Positions 1 through 8,113 of a stretch of 64,000 nucleotides of DNA are shown in pieces. The notes under the pieces were generated by a model that saw only the letters and a program-made list of their open reading frames with translations, had not been told where the DNA came from and made no database searches. The first letter of the stretch is position 1. Each line of letters begins with the position of its first letter. Position numbers and translations under genes: made by a program. Source of the DNA: CALOCN01 sp942491735 (GTDB lineage Bacteria; Eisenbacteria; RBG-16-71-46; JABDJR01); contig CALOCN010000001.1 of assembly GCA_942491735.1 (NCBI GenBank), positions 1,054,001-1,118,000 on the forward strand, in the 5' to 3' direction.

Positions 1-471
1 GCGTTCGGGATCAACGTGGGCGTGGTGGTGGACACCCACGTGCAGCGGCTTTCGAGGCTGATCGGGCTCACCCGTCAGACGACCCCGGAGAAGATCGAAC
101 AGGATCTGATGAAGCGGTTTCCCCGGGAGGAGTGGACCCACCTCAGCCACCGGTTGATCCTTCATGGGCGGGCCACCTGTATCGCCCGGCGTCCCCGCTG
201 CGCCGAGTGCGTGCTGGGCCCGGACGTCTGCCGTTCCTGGGATCCGGTGCCGGAGCACTGGAAAGGAAAGGCGGCCCGGGCCACGGCGAAGAAGAAGGCG
301 GCGGGGAAGACGAAGGCGAGTCCCGCCAAGGCGAAACCCGCACGCAAGACACAGGCAACCCCGAAGACAAAGCCTACTCCGAAGGCAAAGCCTGCACGGA
401 AGGCGCAACCTGCCCCGAAGGCGCAACCTGCCCCGAAGGCCAAGCTCGCCCGCAAGACCCGGCGGTCCTAG
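1..471 (+). CDS. nth: Endonuclease III, C-terminal part (5' end outside window)
   Basis: This is the C-terminal part of a base-excision-repair DNA glycosylase/AP lyase that removes oxidised pyrimidines. The frame is open from base 1, so the start lies upstream. The catalytic-aspartate motif VDTHVQRLSRLIGL is present, followed by a [4Fe-4S] cluster signature CIARRPRCAECVLGPDVC. The last Cys spacing is C-x6-C, where E. coli Nth has C-x5-C. After the cluster comes an unusual tail of about 65 residues rich in Lys, Ala and Pro, with repeats such as KAQPAP. It is probably disordered and may aid DNA binding, which is inference. The stop codon overlaps the stop of the convergent lipid kinase gene by 4 bases. 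Confidence 0.93.
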   Translation, partial: AFGINVGVVVDTHVQRLSRLIGLTRQTTPEKIEQDLMKRFPREEWTHLSHRLILHGRATCIARRPRCAECVLGPDVCRSWDPVPEHWKGKAARATAKKKAAGKTKASPAKAKPARKTQATPKTKPTPKAKPARKAQPAPKAQPAPKAKLARKTRRS

Positions 472-1376
472 GGAGCGGCGATCGTCTGTAGCCCCGTCGG
501 GTCCAGGCGAACGGTCAACCGGCGAATCTCCATGTCGATGAACTCGCCGTCCACGTAGCCGGGGATTCCTTGCGGTGCCTCCACCGTGAACGCGGCGGCG
601 CGGGCGCTGTCCACCCGGGTGGACTCGGTGTGGCTCCCCTTGAGGGTGCGCGGGAGCAGGGCCAGCATCTGCCACCAGCGCAGCCGCTCGGCGGTCATGA
701 GATCCAGCAGGCCGTCGGCCGGATCCGCGTGCGGGGCGAGCAGGAACGCACCCCCCACCCGGCGCCCATTGAGAAAGCTGACCATCGCCATCGCGTCATC
801 CAGGGCGCCCTCCTCCCAGGTCACCCGGGCCGGATAGCAGCGGAAGTGTCGCAGGGTGCGCACCAGGGCCACTACGTAGAGGAGCGGCCCCTTGATCGCG
901 GTGATCCGGTGACTCTCGTAGTTCACCACCGCCTCGAACCCGAGTCCCACGCTGTTGTGAAATCGGCCGGACTCGGTTCGCCCATCGGCCATTTCGGCGT
1001 TCCACAGACCCAGGTCAATGCGCTTGCGCAGCCCGCGGCTGAGCCGATCCACGATTGCCGTGGGGTCCGTGGGCCAGTCGTGCAGCCACGCGAAGTCGTT
1101 GCCGGTCCCCCAGGGGACCACCGCCAGGGCATGTCGGGAAGGATCGAGGCCCTGCAGGACCTCGTGCAGGGTCCCGTCCCCGCCCACCGCGACCACCACG
1201 TCCGTCTCGTCGCCGTGGGCCCGTACGAGGTCGGGAGCGTGGCCGGGGTGCTCGGTGAGGACGAGCCGGGTGGGGTGCCCCCGCCCTTCCAGCAGGGCGG
1301 CCAGGGCGCGGGGATCGCGATCCGCCCGTCCACGACCGGCGTGAGGGTTGGCGACGAGCAGGAAGCGGCTTGCCAT
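468..1376 (-). CDS. Diacylglycerol/lipid kinase family protein
   Basis: This is a DAGK-catalytic-domain lipid kinase (YegS/DgkB-like) of 302 residues, a usual length for the family. It should phosphorylate a membrane lipid such as diacylglycerol using ATP. Visible signatures are NPHAGRGR near residue 10, VAVGGDGTLHEVL around 62-74 (the GGDGT nucleotide-binding motif) and GTGNDFA at 90-96. The chosen start, MASRFLLVANP, puts the first beta-strand at the N terminus. The frame stays open for 48 more codons upstream, but that stretch does not resemble the family. It is convergent with nth and divergent from the secreted-protein gene at 1453. The precise lipid substrate cannot be read from sequence. 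Confidence 0.92.
   Translation of the reverse strand: MASRFLLVANPHAGRGRADRDPRALAALLEGRGHPTRLVLTEHPGHAPDLVRAHGDETDVVVAVGGDGTLHEVLQGLDPSRHALAVVPWGTGNDFAWLHDWPTDPTAIVDRLSRGLRKRIDLGLWNAEMADGRTESGRFHNSVGLGFEAVVNYESHRITAIKGPLLYVVALVRTLRHFRCYPARVTWEEGALDDAMAMVSFLNGRRVGGAFLLAPHADPADGLLDLMTAERLRWWQMLALLPRTLKGSHTESTRVDSARAAAFTVEAPQGIPGYVDGEFIDMEIRRLTVRLDPTGLQTIAAP
609..624. repeat. 16-bp perfect palindrome GTCCACCCGGGTGGAC, copy 1 (inside lipid kinase gene)
   Basis: This is a perfect 16-bp palindrome, identical to three copies clustered at 23967, 24438 and 24701. Here it lies inside the lipid kinase coding sequence, where it encodes part of STRVDSA. It could be chance in a coding context or a genome-wide protein-binding or nicking site. 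Confidence 0.5.
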
Positions 1377-1452
1377 ACGCAACAGCGTAGTGCAGCCTCT
1401 GGGGAACGTCGAGCGGATCACGCGCCGGGATTCGCGTGCGAAGGAGGTTTTC

Positions 1453-2091
1453 ATGTACAGACGCGTCGCGCCGTTCCTGTTGGCTGCCTTCCTGATCCCG
1501 TCCAGTGGGTCGGCGATCACCCTGGATCAGATCGACACCTTCGAGGACGGTACGGTCCAGGGCTGGGTCGAGGGCAGCACGAGCCCCAACATGCCGACCA
1601 ACGTGGCTACGGACGGCCCGGCGGGTGCCGGGGACCACTACCTGTCGAACCAGTCTTCCGGGATCTTCGGCCCCGGCGGCAAGCTGGTCATGTTCAACGC
1701 GACGCAATGGGCCGGCGACTATGTCGCGGCCGGGGTGGAGCGCATCTCCCTGGACGTGCGGAACACCGGAAACGCGGACGTCCAGCTTCGAATCGGGGTC
1801 GAGGGTTTGAACACCCGCTTCGTGAGCACGACGGCGCATCCTGTCAGTCCCAGCGCCGAGTGGCAGAACGTGGTCTTTGATCTCAGCGAAATGTCCCTGG
1901 TGGGAGGCGCGGCCTCGCTACTGGAGGTGCTGGGCGCGGTCGATCGCATCCGGATTCTCTCCGCGAACACCGTGGTCTGGCAGGGGGATCAGATCGTCGG
2001 CTGGCTCTGTGTCGACAACATCCACGCCCTGGACGACGGGGTTCCGGTGGAGCCCACCACCTGGGGACAGGTGAAGGACCTCTACCGCTAG
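1453..2091 (+). CDS. Secreted jelly-roll-like protein with C-terminal TTWGQVK tail
   Basis: This is a 212-residue exported protein of unknown function. The start ATG follows a strong ribosome site (AAGGAGG, 1441-1447) and opens a Sec signal peptide, MYRRVAPFLLAAFLIPSSGSA. The mature part begins ITLDQIDTFEDGTVQGW, a pattern typical of carbohydrate-binding-module-like or laminin-G-like beta-sandwiches (FEDGT..GW), and is rich in beta-strand. It ends VEPTTWGQVKDLYR. This short tail is shared, in the same terminal position, with three other secreted proteins in this window (39791, 57934 and 59615), so I suspect a sorting or anchoring signal. It has no FlgD-like domain. Glycan binding is only inferred from fold resemblance. 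Confidence 0.82.
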   Translation: MYRRVAPFLLAAFLIPSSGSAITLDQIDTFEDGTVQGWVEGSTSPNMPTNVATDGPAGAGDHYLSNQSSGIFGPGGKLVMFNATQWAGDYVAAGVERISLDVRNTGNADVQLRIGVEGLNTRFVSTTAHPVSPSAEWQNVVFDLSEMSLVGGAASLLEVLGAVDRIRILSANTVVWQGDQIVGWLCVDNIHALDDGVPVEPTTWGQVKDLYR

Positions 2092-2100
2092 TCGCAGTTC

Positions 2101-2145
2101 TTCGCCGAGCTGGCCTTCGCCGATCTGGCCTCAGCCGAGCTGGGT
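2101..2145. repeat. Three tandem 15-bp units at the 3' end of the FTCD gene
   Basis: Three imperfect 15-bp units (TTCGCCGAGCTGGCC and variants) lie end to end. The last contains the FTCD stop codon. Read in the FTCD frame beyond the stop, the other two encode GQIGE and GQLGE, matching the ATQLG end of the protein. The gene end therefore appears to sit inside a small tandem duplication. Confidence 0.6.
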
Positions 2146-3810
2146 TGCCATGAACTCGGCAACCTGATCGGCCCCCTCGCGGGCCTTGGCCACCAGGGTT
2201 TCCGCCTTGGAACGGGTGGAGTCGAGCCACGCGTCGTCCCCCTGGATGCCTCCCAGGTTGATGAGCACGTTGTAGTAGGCCCCTTCCGCGCAGGCGCGGG
2301 CGGCCAGCGCGGCAACGCCGGCATCGCTGACCGAGTTCGGGTTACCGTGCTGCACGCAGGTCAGGGCCAACCCGAAGATCGGTACGGTGCGCTCGAGCAC
2401 CCGCAGGGGAACCCGGGTTGCGCCCCGGTTGGCCTCCATGAGCGCCTGGTTCTTGGCGTTCATTTCCTCTTCCGTGGTGGCGCGGGTGCGGATGGCGTCC
2501 ATGACCTTGTTGAAGGCGGCCGTATCCTCGTCGACCGCGCGCAGGAGCTGGTCCTTGATGTCCTGGGCATCCTCGGCGATGTCCGCCATGCGTTCCCAGT
2601 GCTCCTCGTGCCCCGCCCGGCCCAGGGTCAGGTTGGCCACCATGCTGGTCAGGGCCGCTCCCAGCGCGCCGCACAACGCGGCCACGCTGCCGCCGCCGGG
2701 AGCCGGGGCGTCGGTGGAGAGTTCGTCGGCGAACTCGGCCAGGGTCCGGGACGCCAGCCGGTTGGCTCCGGAGTCGCGGGCGAGGCGGAACTCGATGATC
2801 TTCTCGTCCGGGTCGAACGCGGCGATCTCCCTTAGGCCCAGGGACTGGATCGCGGTCTCGACGACCTGACGCACCGGGATACCGGTCGACTTGCCTTGCC
2901 GCTTGAGATAGTGCTTTCCCGCCTCCAGCATCGGCTCCAGGGGAATGAGCCCCACCAGCTCCGATCCGGTGACCCGCAGCCCCCGCTTGCGCGCTTCCTC
3001 CTCGATGACATCGAAGGCGGTGTGGGGCGGGGTGATCTTGGTGTTGACGAGGTTGATGGAGACCTGGGCCCGGTCGTACTCCTCGATGAACCAGCCCACG
3101 CCCTTGAAGGCCTTCAGCCGGCCGGGGACCTTCACCGCGGTGCCGTCCGGGTGGCGGATGATCTCGCCGTGGGCGTCCCGCTTGGCGCGCCCCGCCTCGC
3201 GCACGTCCAGGGCGATGTCCTGGGCCAGGCGGCGGTCGCGGGTGTTGAGATTCACGTTGTAGGCGATGAGGAACTCCCGCGCGCCAATGGCCGTTGCTCC
3301 CGACTTGGCGTTGTGTACGGGCGGGCCGAAGTCCGGGGCCCACTGCGGGTTCGTCACCTTGGCCGGCAGCCCCTCGTACTCGCCCTGGCGTACGTCGGCC
3401 AGGTTCTGCCGCTCCGGCCTGGACGCCGCTTCCTCGTAGAGATAGACCGGGATCCCCAGCTCGTCACCGACCCGCTTGCCCAGACGCCGGGCCAGCTCCG
3501 CGCACTCGGCCATGGTGATGTCCGACACCGGGACAAAGGGACAGACATCGGTGGCGCCCATGCGGGCGTGCGCTCCGGTGTGCTGGCGCATGTCGATGAG
3601 CGTCGCGGCGGTTCGGATCCCGTTGAACGCCGCCTCCAGGACTGCCTCGGGCTCACCGACGAAGGTCACCACGGTCCGGTTGGTGGCCTGCCCCGGATCG
3701 ACGTCCAGGAGCGTGGCTCCCTCGGTGTCGCCGATGGCGGCGGTGATCTGATCGATGACGGCCTTGTTGCGACCTTCGGAGAAGTTGGGGACGCACTCGA
3801 CGATGGGCAT
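2131..3810 (-). CDS. ftcD: Bifunctional glutamate formiminotransferase / formimino-THF cyclodeaminase
   Basis: This 559-residue cytosolic enzyme transfers the formimino group of N-formiminoglutamate (from histidine breakdown) to tetrahydrofolate. It then deaminates and cyclises the product to 5,10-methenyl-THF. The formiminotransferase half begins at the very N terminus, MPIVECVPNFSEGRN, and carries the HTGAHARMGATDVCPFVPV block near residues 82-100. The cyclodeaminase half begins after about residue 340 and shows the PAPGGGSVAALCGALGAAL signature. The length is close to mammalian FTCD (541 aa). The start is set by the conserved N terminus, although the frame stays open upstream through the repeat region. 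No other hut genes are nearby. A 15-bp tandem repeat runs through the stop. Confidence 0.95.
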   Translation of the reverse strand: MPIVECVPNFSEGRNKAVIDQITAAIGDTEGATLLDVDPGQATNRTVVTFVGEPEAVLEAAFNGIRTAATLIDMRQHTGAHARMGATDVCPFVPVSDITMAECAELARRLGKRVGDELGIPVYLYEEAASRPERQNLADVRQGEYEGLPAKVTNPQWAPDFGPPVHNAKSGATAIGAREFLIAYNVNLNTRDRRLAQDIALDVREAGRAKRDAHGEIIRHPDGTAVKVPGRLKAFKGVGWFIEEYDRAQVSINLVNTKITPPHTAFDVIEEEARKRGLRVTGSELVGLIPLEPMLEAGKHYLKRQGKSTGIPVRQVVETAIQSLGLREIAAFDPDEKIIEFRLARDSGANRLASRTLAEFADELSTDAPAPGGGSVAALCGALGAALTSMVANLTLGRAGHEEHWERMADIAEDAQDIKDQLLRAVDEDTAAFNKVMDAIRTRATTEEEMNAKNQALMEANRGATRVPLRVLERTVPIFGLALTCVQHGNPNSVSDAGVAALAARACAEGAYYNVLINLGGIQGDDAWLDSTRSKAETLVAKAREGADQVAEFMATQLG

Positions 3811-3880
3811 GCGGGCTCCTGTGGGACATGGGCGAAAGGGGAAAGAGGCAACGAGTCTAGGGAGCGGGGGAGACGGGGTC

Positions 3881-4148
3881 AAGCACGCGCCCCGAGCATC
3901 AGCGACCACCCCAAGCGAAGGCCCCGCAGACCACCCGGGAGGGGCGCGAGGGGGTTCCGACGACGAAAGCCTGCGCGTGGAATGGGTCGGCCGGCGCCCC
4001 AGGCTACACGCTGCGAGAAGCAACGAGCGCAGCCGGCCGGGGCCCCATTTCGCGCGCAGTAGCGAGTGGAGACCGTCCAGTGGACGGTCTCCGCGAGCGA
4101 CTGAGGAGGAGGAACCCCCTCGTGGCCCGGACGGTGGGAAGCGCGCGC
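3881..4148. repeat. Tandem direct repeat, copy A (period 305 bp)
   Basis: About 268 bp are repeated almost perfectly 305 bp further on, with only a few single-base differences. Each copy contains a long inverted repeat: in this copy GAGACCGTCCA at 4069-4079 faces TGGACGGTCTC at 4081-4091, a perfect 11-bp stem with one central base. The copy ends in short near-tandem units of GTGGGAAGC..GCGCCCCGGGCGG (4134-4190). No credible gene lies in it. The frames that stay open on both strands are low-complexity Arg/Pro/Gly translations. It lies between the FTCD start and the next rightward gene. It could be a structured RNA or an extragenic repeat family, and the sequence alone cannot decide. Confidence 0.85.
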
Positions 4149-4185
4149 CCCGGGCGGGTGGGAAGCAAGCGCCCCGGGCGGGTGG

Positions 4186-4454
4186 AAGCACGCGCCCCGA
4201 GCATCAGCGACCTCCCCAAGCGAAGGCCCCGCAGACCACCCGGGAGGGGCGCGAGGGGGTTCCGACGACGAAAGCCTGCGCGTGGAATGGGTCGGCCGGC
4301 GCCCCAGGCTACACGCTGCGAGAAGCAACGAACGCAGCCGGCCGGGGCCCCATTTCGCGCGCAGTAGCGAGTGGGGACCGTCCAGTGGACGGTCTCCGCG
4401 AGCGACTGAGGAGGAGGAACCCCCTCGTGGCCCGGACGGGTGGGAAGCGCGCGC
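4186..4454. repeat. Tandem direct repeat, copy B (period 305 bp)
   Basis: This is the second copy of the unit at 3881. Differences include GACCTCCCC for GACCACCCC, AACGAACGC for AACGAGCGC, GTGGGGACC for GTGGAGACC, and one extra G before the terminal GTGGGAAGC. The hairpin is kept (around 4374-4396), with its outermost pair altered. About 130 bases of sequence without a feature I recognise separate it from the next gene. Confidence 0.85.
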
Positions 4455-4583
4455 GTCAGGCGGGTGCGAAGCGCCGCCTCCCGGATGGTGTGGAGGGCCC
4501 CTTGCCCGGTGGGATGGGCGCGGATTGCGAAACTGCTAGACTGCGAATGCCCCCCGTCACTCGACCCCGCCGCGGAGGACGCC

Positions 4584-5519
4584 ATGCGTACGCCAGTTGC
4601 CCTGCTTGCCGCCACCATGCTTCTTGCCGCCGCAACCGCGAGCGCCCAGCCCTGCTGCAGTCTTCCGGACAACGGCACCGGCACCGCCGACTTGCCGCCC
4701 TCCTGTCCCCCGACCGGATACCTGGGCACCCTGCAGGTCATCGACGGCCTTCCCGCCGGGGGAACCCTGGCCCTGGAAGCGACCCTGAGCAACTTCGTTG
4801 CCTCGTCGGTTCCCGGCGGGTCGCTGGGGGGCACCATCGAGACCTGGACCGCCTCGGTCACGCTGCAGGTGACGGGCGGTGGCACGCTGGCCGGATTCAA
4901 CCGGGTCATCGTCATGCCGGTCACGGGGGAGACCCACAGTGGGCCACGCACTCCGGGGGATGCCGTCCAGACCGTCCCCATTCGGGTCACTGCGTTCGAC
5001 GGATTGCTCACCGGCGACTCGGATTTTTCCCTCCTCCAATGGGAACGGGATCTCAACCTGAGCCCCGGTCAGACCACGCTCAGTCGTCAGGGGGGACCCG
5101 GGACCGATTTCGAGGCGAGCAGTTTCTTCGACTACCGCTATCGGATCCAGTTCGAGGGGCAGTACGAGAGTGCGTGGCTCGACGGGTACCGCGGGATCAC
5201 CCAGGACCTGGAGGCGCGGTTCGATCTTTGCCCGGCCACCGCCTCGACCCCCGGCGTATCGTCTGGCCTGCGCCCCATCGCGCGTCCCAACCCCATGCGG
5301 TCCCTGACCCATCTGGACATTCCGGATGACCTGCAGGCTCACGTGGTGGAGGTGTTCGACACGCGAGGCCGGTTGTTGCGGCGGATCCAGCCGGAGGGAA
5401 CCCGGGTGATCTGGGATGGCCGGGATGTGCTGGGCGTTCCCGCACCGGCCGGGGTCTATCTCCTGCGGGTGCGCGGCACGCGCGAGTCCCGCTCGGTGCG
5501 TGTGATCAAACTGCCCTGA
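4584..5519 (+). CDS. Secreted protein with FlgD-like C-terminal domain
   Basis: This is a 311-residue exported protein of unknown function. The ATG follows GCGGAGGACGCC, and the N terminus is a signal peptide, MRTPVALLAATMLLAAATASA. The first 220 mature residues are beta-rich, start with QPCCSLPDNGTG and match no family I recognise. The end is a FlgD-like/T9SS-type tail: ARPNPMRS, then VEVFDTRGRLLRRI, WDGRDVLGVPAPAGVYLLRV, ending RSVRVIKLP. Such tails are common on exported proteins of FCB-group bacteria and are thought to act in sorting or as an Ig-like module. Its stop is directly followed, on the other strand, by the stop of the B12-operon lipoprotein. Confidence 0.88.
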   Translation: MRTPVALLAATMLLAAATASAQPCCSLPDNGTGTADLPPSCPPTGYLGTLQVIDGLPAGGTLALEATLSNFVASSVPGGSLGGTIETWTASVTLQVTGGGTLAGFNRVIVMPVTGETHSGPRTPGDAVQTVPIRVTAFDGLLTGDSDFSLLQWERDLNLSPGQTTLSRQGGPGTDFEASSFFDYRYRIQFEGQYESAWLDGYRGITQDLEARFDLCPATASTPGVSSGLRPIARPNPMRSLTHLDIPDDLQAHVVEVFDTRGRLLRRIQPEGTRVIWDGRDVLGVPAPAGVYLLRVRGTRESRSVRVIKLP

Positions 5520-6584
5520 CTACGGAACCCGCGCCGGCACCACGGTCAGGGCGATCGGTCCGTCCCCCCGGGCAATCATCTCCTGGGTGACGACGAGGGA
5601 CCGGGTGTCGAGCACGATCACCGCATCGGCGTCGAAGTTCCCCAGATAGAGCCGCTCCTCCCAGAGCGCGATTCCGGTGTACCCCGGGACGGTGAGCCGG
5701 TCGTCGGTTCCCAGGGAAACCGTGCGCAGGGTCAGGGTGTCGTAGGCGCGCACGCCGCCCCAGAAACCGGTCACGTAGGCGATGCCGTCCTCGTCCACCA
5801 CCGCCCTGGCCGGGCCGCCGCCCAGATCCAGCGTGTCCAACACCGCCGAGCCCTCGGCGTTCAAGCGCACGACCCGTCCGTTGTCCGTGTCGCGTTGATT
5901 GTTTCCGGTGCAGATCACGTGCAGACGCTCATCGCGTCCCAGGACGATCGACTGTGGGTTCGTGGGAACGGGGTGGCGGGCGAGCTCCACCAAGTCCGGA
6001 ATGCGAAGCAGCACCACATAGCCCTGCCCGTAGTCCCCCTCGGTTCCGTTGAACCCGGTCAACGTCACGGCCAGGCGGTCCACCCCGGCCCAGATCCCTT
6101 CCAGCGCCGGCCCCACCGTGACCCGCCGCACCACGCGCATTGCGGCCAGGTCCAGCTCCACCACCTCGCCGCTGACGAACGTGGTCACCCACGCCCGGTT
6201 CGCATCGGTGGGATCCACGGTCAGCTCCCAGGGGTTGCTGCCGGCACCGATCTGGATACAACCGAGGGTCCTGCCGGTCAGCGGATCCACCACGCTCACC
6301 GTATTGTCCCCCGAGTTCACCACCACGAGGCGGTCCCCGGCGACGTCCACGTCGTTGGGCACCTGACCCGTGAGCCCGGTCGTGTTGATGGGTGTGGCCT
6401 GCTCGCCCAGGGTGGCCGCCCACCACGTTTCCCCCAGGCTGTTGGCCACCACGAGGTGCGCGGCATCCGGGGACAGGGGCGGCCCCGTGTCCCCCTCGAT
6501 GGGACAGGCCCCGGTAGGCAGCGTGTCCTGCGAGGAACAGCCGGCGAGGACCCACAACACGGCGGCGAGAACCAGCGTCTTCAT
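5520..6584 (-). CDS. Beta-propeller lipoprotein (YncE/BtuG-like), last gene of the B12-riboswitch operon
   Basis: This is a 354-residue lipoprotein with a lipobox at the N terminus (MKTLVLAAVLWVLAGCSS). The rest is a seven-bladed-type propeller of YVTN/YncE repeats, with strands such as DRLVVVNSGDNTVSVVDP, NRAWVTTFVSGEVVELDL and RLYLGNFDADAVIVLDTR. The start codon overlaps the stop of the preceding gene (ATGA), so it is translationally coupled. It is the fourth gene of a string downstream of a cobalamin riboswitch and a BtuB-like receptor. In Bacteroides, BtuG is a surface propeller lipoprotein that captures B12 and docks on BtuB. A similar role is likely here by context, but sequence alone cannot show corrinoid binding. 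Confidence 0.85.
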   Translation of the reverse strand: MKTLVLAAVLWVLAGCSSQDTLPTGACPIEGDTGPPLSPDAAHLVVANSLGETWWAATLGEQATPINTTGLTGQVPNDVDVAGDRLVVVNSGDNTVSVVDPLTGRTLGCIQIGAGSNPWELTVDPTDANRAWVTTFVSGEVVELDLAAMRVVRRVTVGPALEGIWAGVDRLAVTLTGFNGTEGDYGQGYVVLLRIPDLVELARHPVPTNPQSIVLGRDERLHVICTGNNQRDTDNGRVVRLNAEGSAVLDTLDLGGGPARAVVDEDGIAYVTGFWGGVRAYDTLTLRTVSLGTDDRLTVPGYTGIALWEERLYLGNFDADAVIVLDTRSLVVTQEMIARGDGPIALTVVPARVP

Positions 6585-8113
6585 CGTGATCGCACCACGC
6601 GTCCCACGGAGTGCCAGCCGGTGCCGGTGCGTGCAGCCAGCAGATACACGCCGGGCGGGACCGGGACGCCGTGCTCGTCGCGGCCGTCCCAGACGGATTC
6701 CCCGTTGCTCACCCGCAGGGTCGCCCGCAGACGGCCATGGATGTCGAACACGGAGAGGGAGCGTGTGTCGGAATCGAGCGCGCTCAGCACGGTGCGGGAG
6801 CGAAACGGGTTGGGATAGGCATGGACGAGGACCCGCGGGGTGACGGTCGAGGTGGCCGTCGATGGATCCTGGGCGGCGCGAAAGTAGATCTCCTCCTTGG
6901 TGTGCCGGGTGTCCTGCCACAGCACGAAGACGCGTCCGGCGCCGTCGGCGTGCAGGGTGGGCCGGGACGACTTGCCCGAAACGCCGAAGCTGATCTGGGT
7001 GTCGCCGGCCCCGGTGGAGTCCCACCCGGCCCCCGCCGCAGCGCTCTGATAGAACACCTGCCGGTTGAACACCGACACCCGTCCATCCTGCCACGCCACA
7101 TGGCGGCGGCCGGAGGGGTCCACGCTGATATCCGGCTCTTCCGCGCCCACGGCGGCGGGGGAGACGCGGGTCGGCGGGCCCCATACCCCGCCCGGGGTGC
7201 GCTCCCGCAGATAGACCGCCTTGGTTCCCTCCCGCGGATCGGCCCACACCGCGACCAGGGTGCCGTCCGGCGCCACATCCAGGGCGACCCCGTCCGCCGC
7301 GGCGCTGGGAGGGGAGAGGGTGTCGGGGGCCGACCATGCGTCTCCCGGGGGGCGGTGCCGATAGAGGATACGGAACCCTCCGTTGGCGTTGTCCCGCCAT
7401 GCCGCATGCAACGCTCCGTCCGGTCCGCTGGCCAGGGCGGGGAAATTGGAATCGCTGGGGTTCGCCGAGACGTTCTCGTCCGGACCGTCACCCGGGGTCG
7501 TGTCCCAGGCTCCACCGGTTCGGCTCTTGAACAGGATTTCCGCGTTATCCCCGTCGTAGCGGAAGTCGTACCAGGCCACATGCGCGGTGCCGTCCGGTGC
7601 AACGACCAGGTTCGGCAGGTATGAGTTGTCCCCGTCGGTCTCGGGATGCGCGGTCGTGGTGAGGCGGGTCTCGGTGGTGCTGTCCCCCCACGCCTCGCCG
7701 CCCGCGCGCACCTTGGTGAACAGCTCCAGGTTGTTGATGCCGGCAACCCGATAGTCGTGCCACACCATGAGCAGGGTGTCGCCCGGCAACGTGACCAGGG
7801 AGGGGAACTTCGCCCCCAGGCCTTCCCCGATGTAGGTCGCGTTGAACACCACCGCGGTCTCGTCCGGTCCCCAGACCCCGCCCAACTCCCGCGTGCGGGT
7901 GTTGATCTGGAAGTTGGAGTTGGGGCCGTCCTGTTCGGCCCATGCCGCGGTGAGTCGTCCCCACGAATCCATGGCCAACGCGCCGTGATTCAGCCCGGTC
8001 TCGCTGACCGTCCCCTTCGTGGTGAGTCGTTCCTCCGGACCCCAATCCAGAGCCCGGGCCGGGCTGCCCAGGGCCATCCATGCCAGCGTGAGGAGGCAAA
8101 CCCCGCGCCTCAT
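6581..8113 (-). CDS. Secreted BNR/sialidase-like propeller with FlgD-like tail
   Basis: This is a 510-residue exported protein. The signal peptide is MRRGVCLLTLAWMALGSPARA and the mature part begins LDWGPEERLTT. Repeated blocks of the form W.D...VWHDYR, HVAWYDFRYDGDNAEILFK, LHAAWRDNANGG, LVAVWADPREG, RHVAWQDGRV and VFVLWQDTRH resemble BNR/Asp-box-like propeller blades, as in sialidase-fold proteins. No sialidase catalytic set was recognised. The C terminus is a FlgD-like tail with AYPNPFRS and WDGRDEHGVPVPPGVYLLAA. The start overlaps the stop of the TonB receptor (ATGA) and its own stop overlaps the next start, so it sits inside the B12-riboswitch operon. It could be an extra surface corrinoid-binding protein or a structural partner. 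Confidence 0.85.
   Translation of the reverse strand: MRRGVCLLTLAWMALGSPARALDWGPEERLTTKGTVSETGLNHGALAMDSWGRLTAAWAEQDGPNSNFQINTRTRELGGVWGPDETAVVFNATYIGEGLGAKFPSLVTLPGDTLLMVWHDYRVAGINNLELFTKVRAGGEAWGDSTTETRLTTTAHPETDGDNSYLPNLVVAPDGTAHVAWYDFRYDGDNAEILFKSRTGGAWDTTPGDGPDENVSANPSDSNFPALASGPDGALHAAWRDNANGGFRILYRHRPPGDAWSAPDTLSPPSAAADGVALDVAPDGTLVAVWADPREGTKAVYLRERTPGGVWGPPTRVSPAAVGAEEPDISVDPSGRRHVAWQDGRVSVFNRQVFYQSAAAGAGWDSTGAGDTQISFGVSGKSSRPTLHADGAGRVFVLWQDTRHTKEEIYFRAAQDPSTATSTVTPRVLVHAYPNPFRSRTVLSALDSDTRSLSVFDIHGRLRATLRVSNGESVWDGRDEHGVPVPPGVYLLAARTGTGWHSVGRVVRSR

Noticed and set aside
4004..5056. Leftward frame of 350 codons with internal repeats
   Set aside because: The repeats come from the 305-bp DNA duplication. 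The rest is antisense to the secreted protein gene, and there is no ribosome site.
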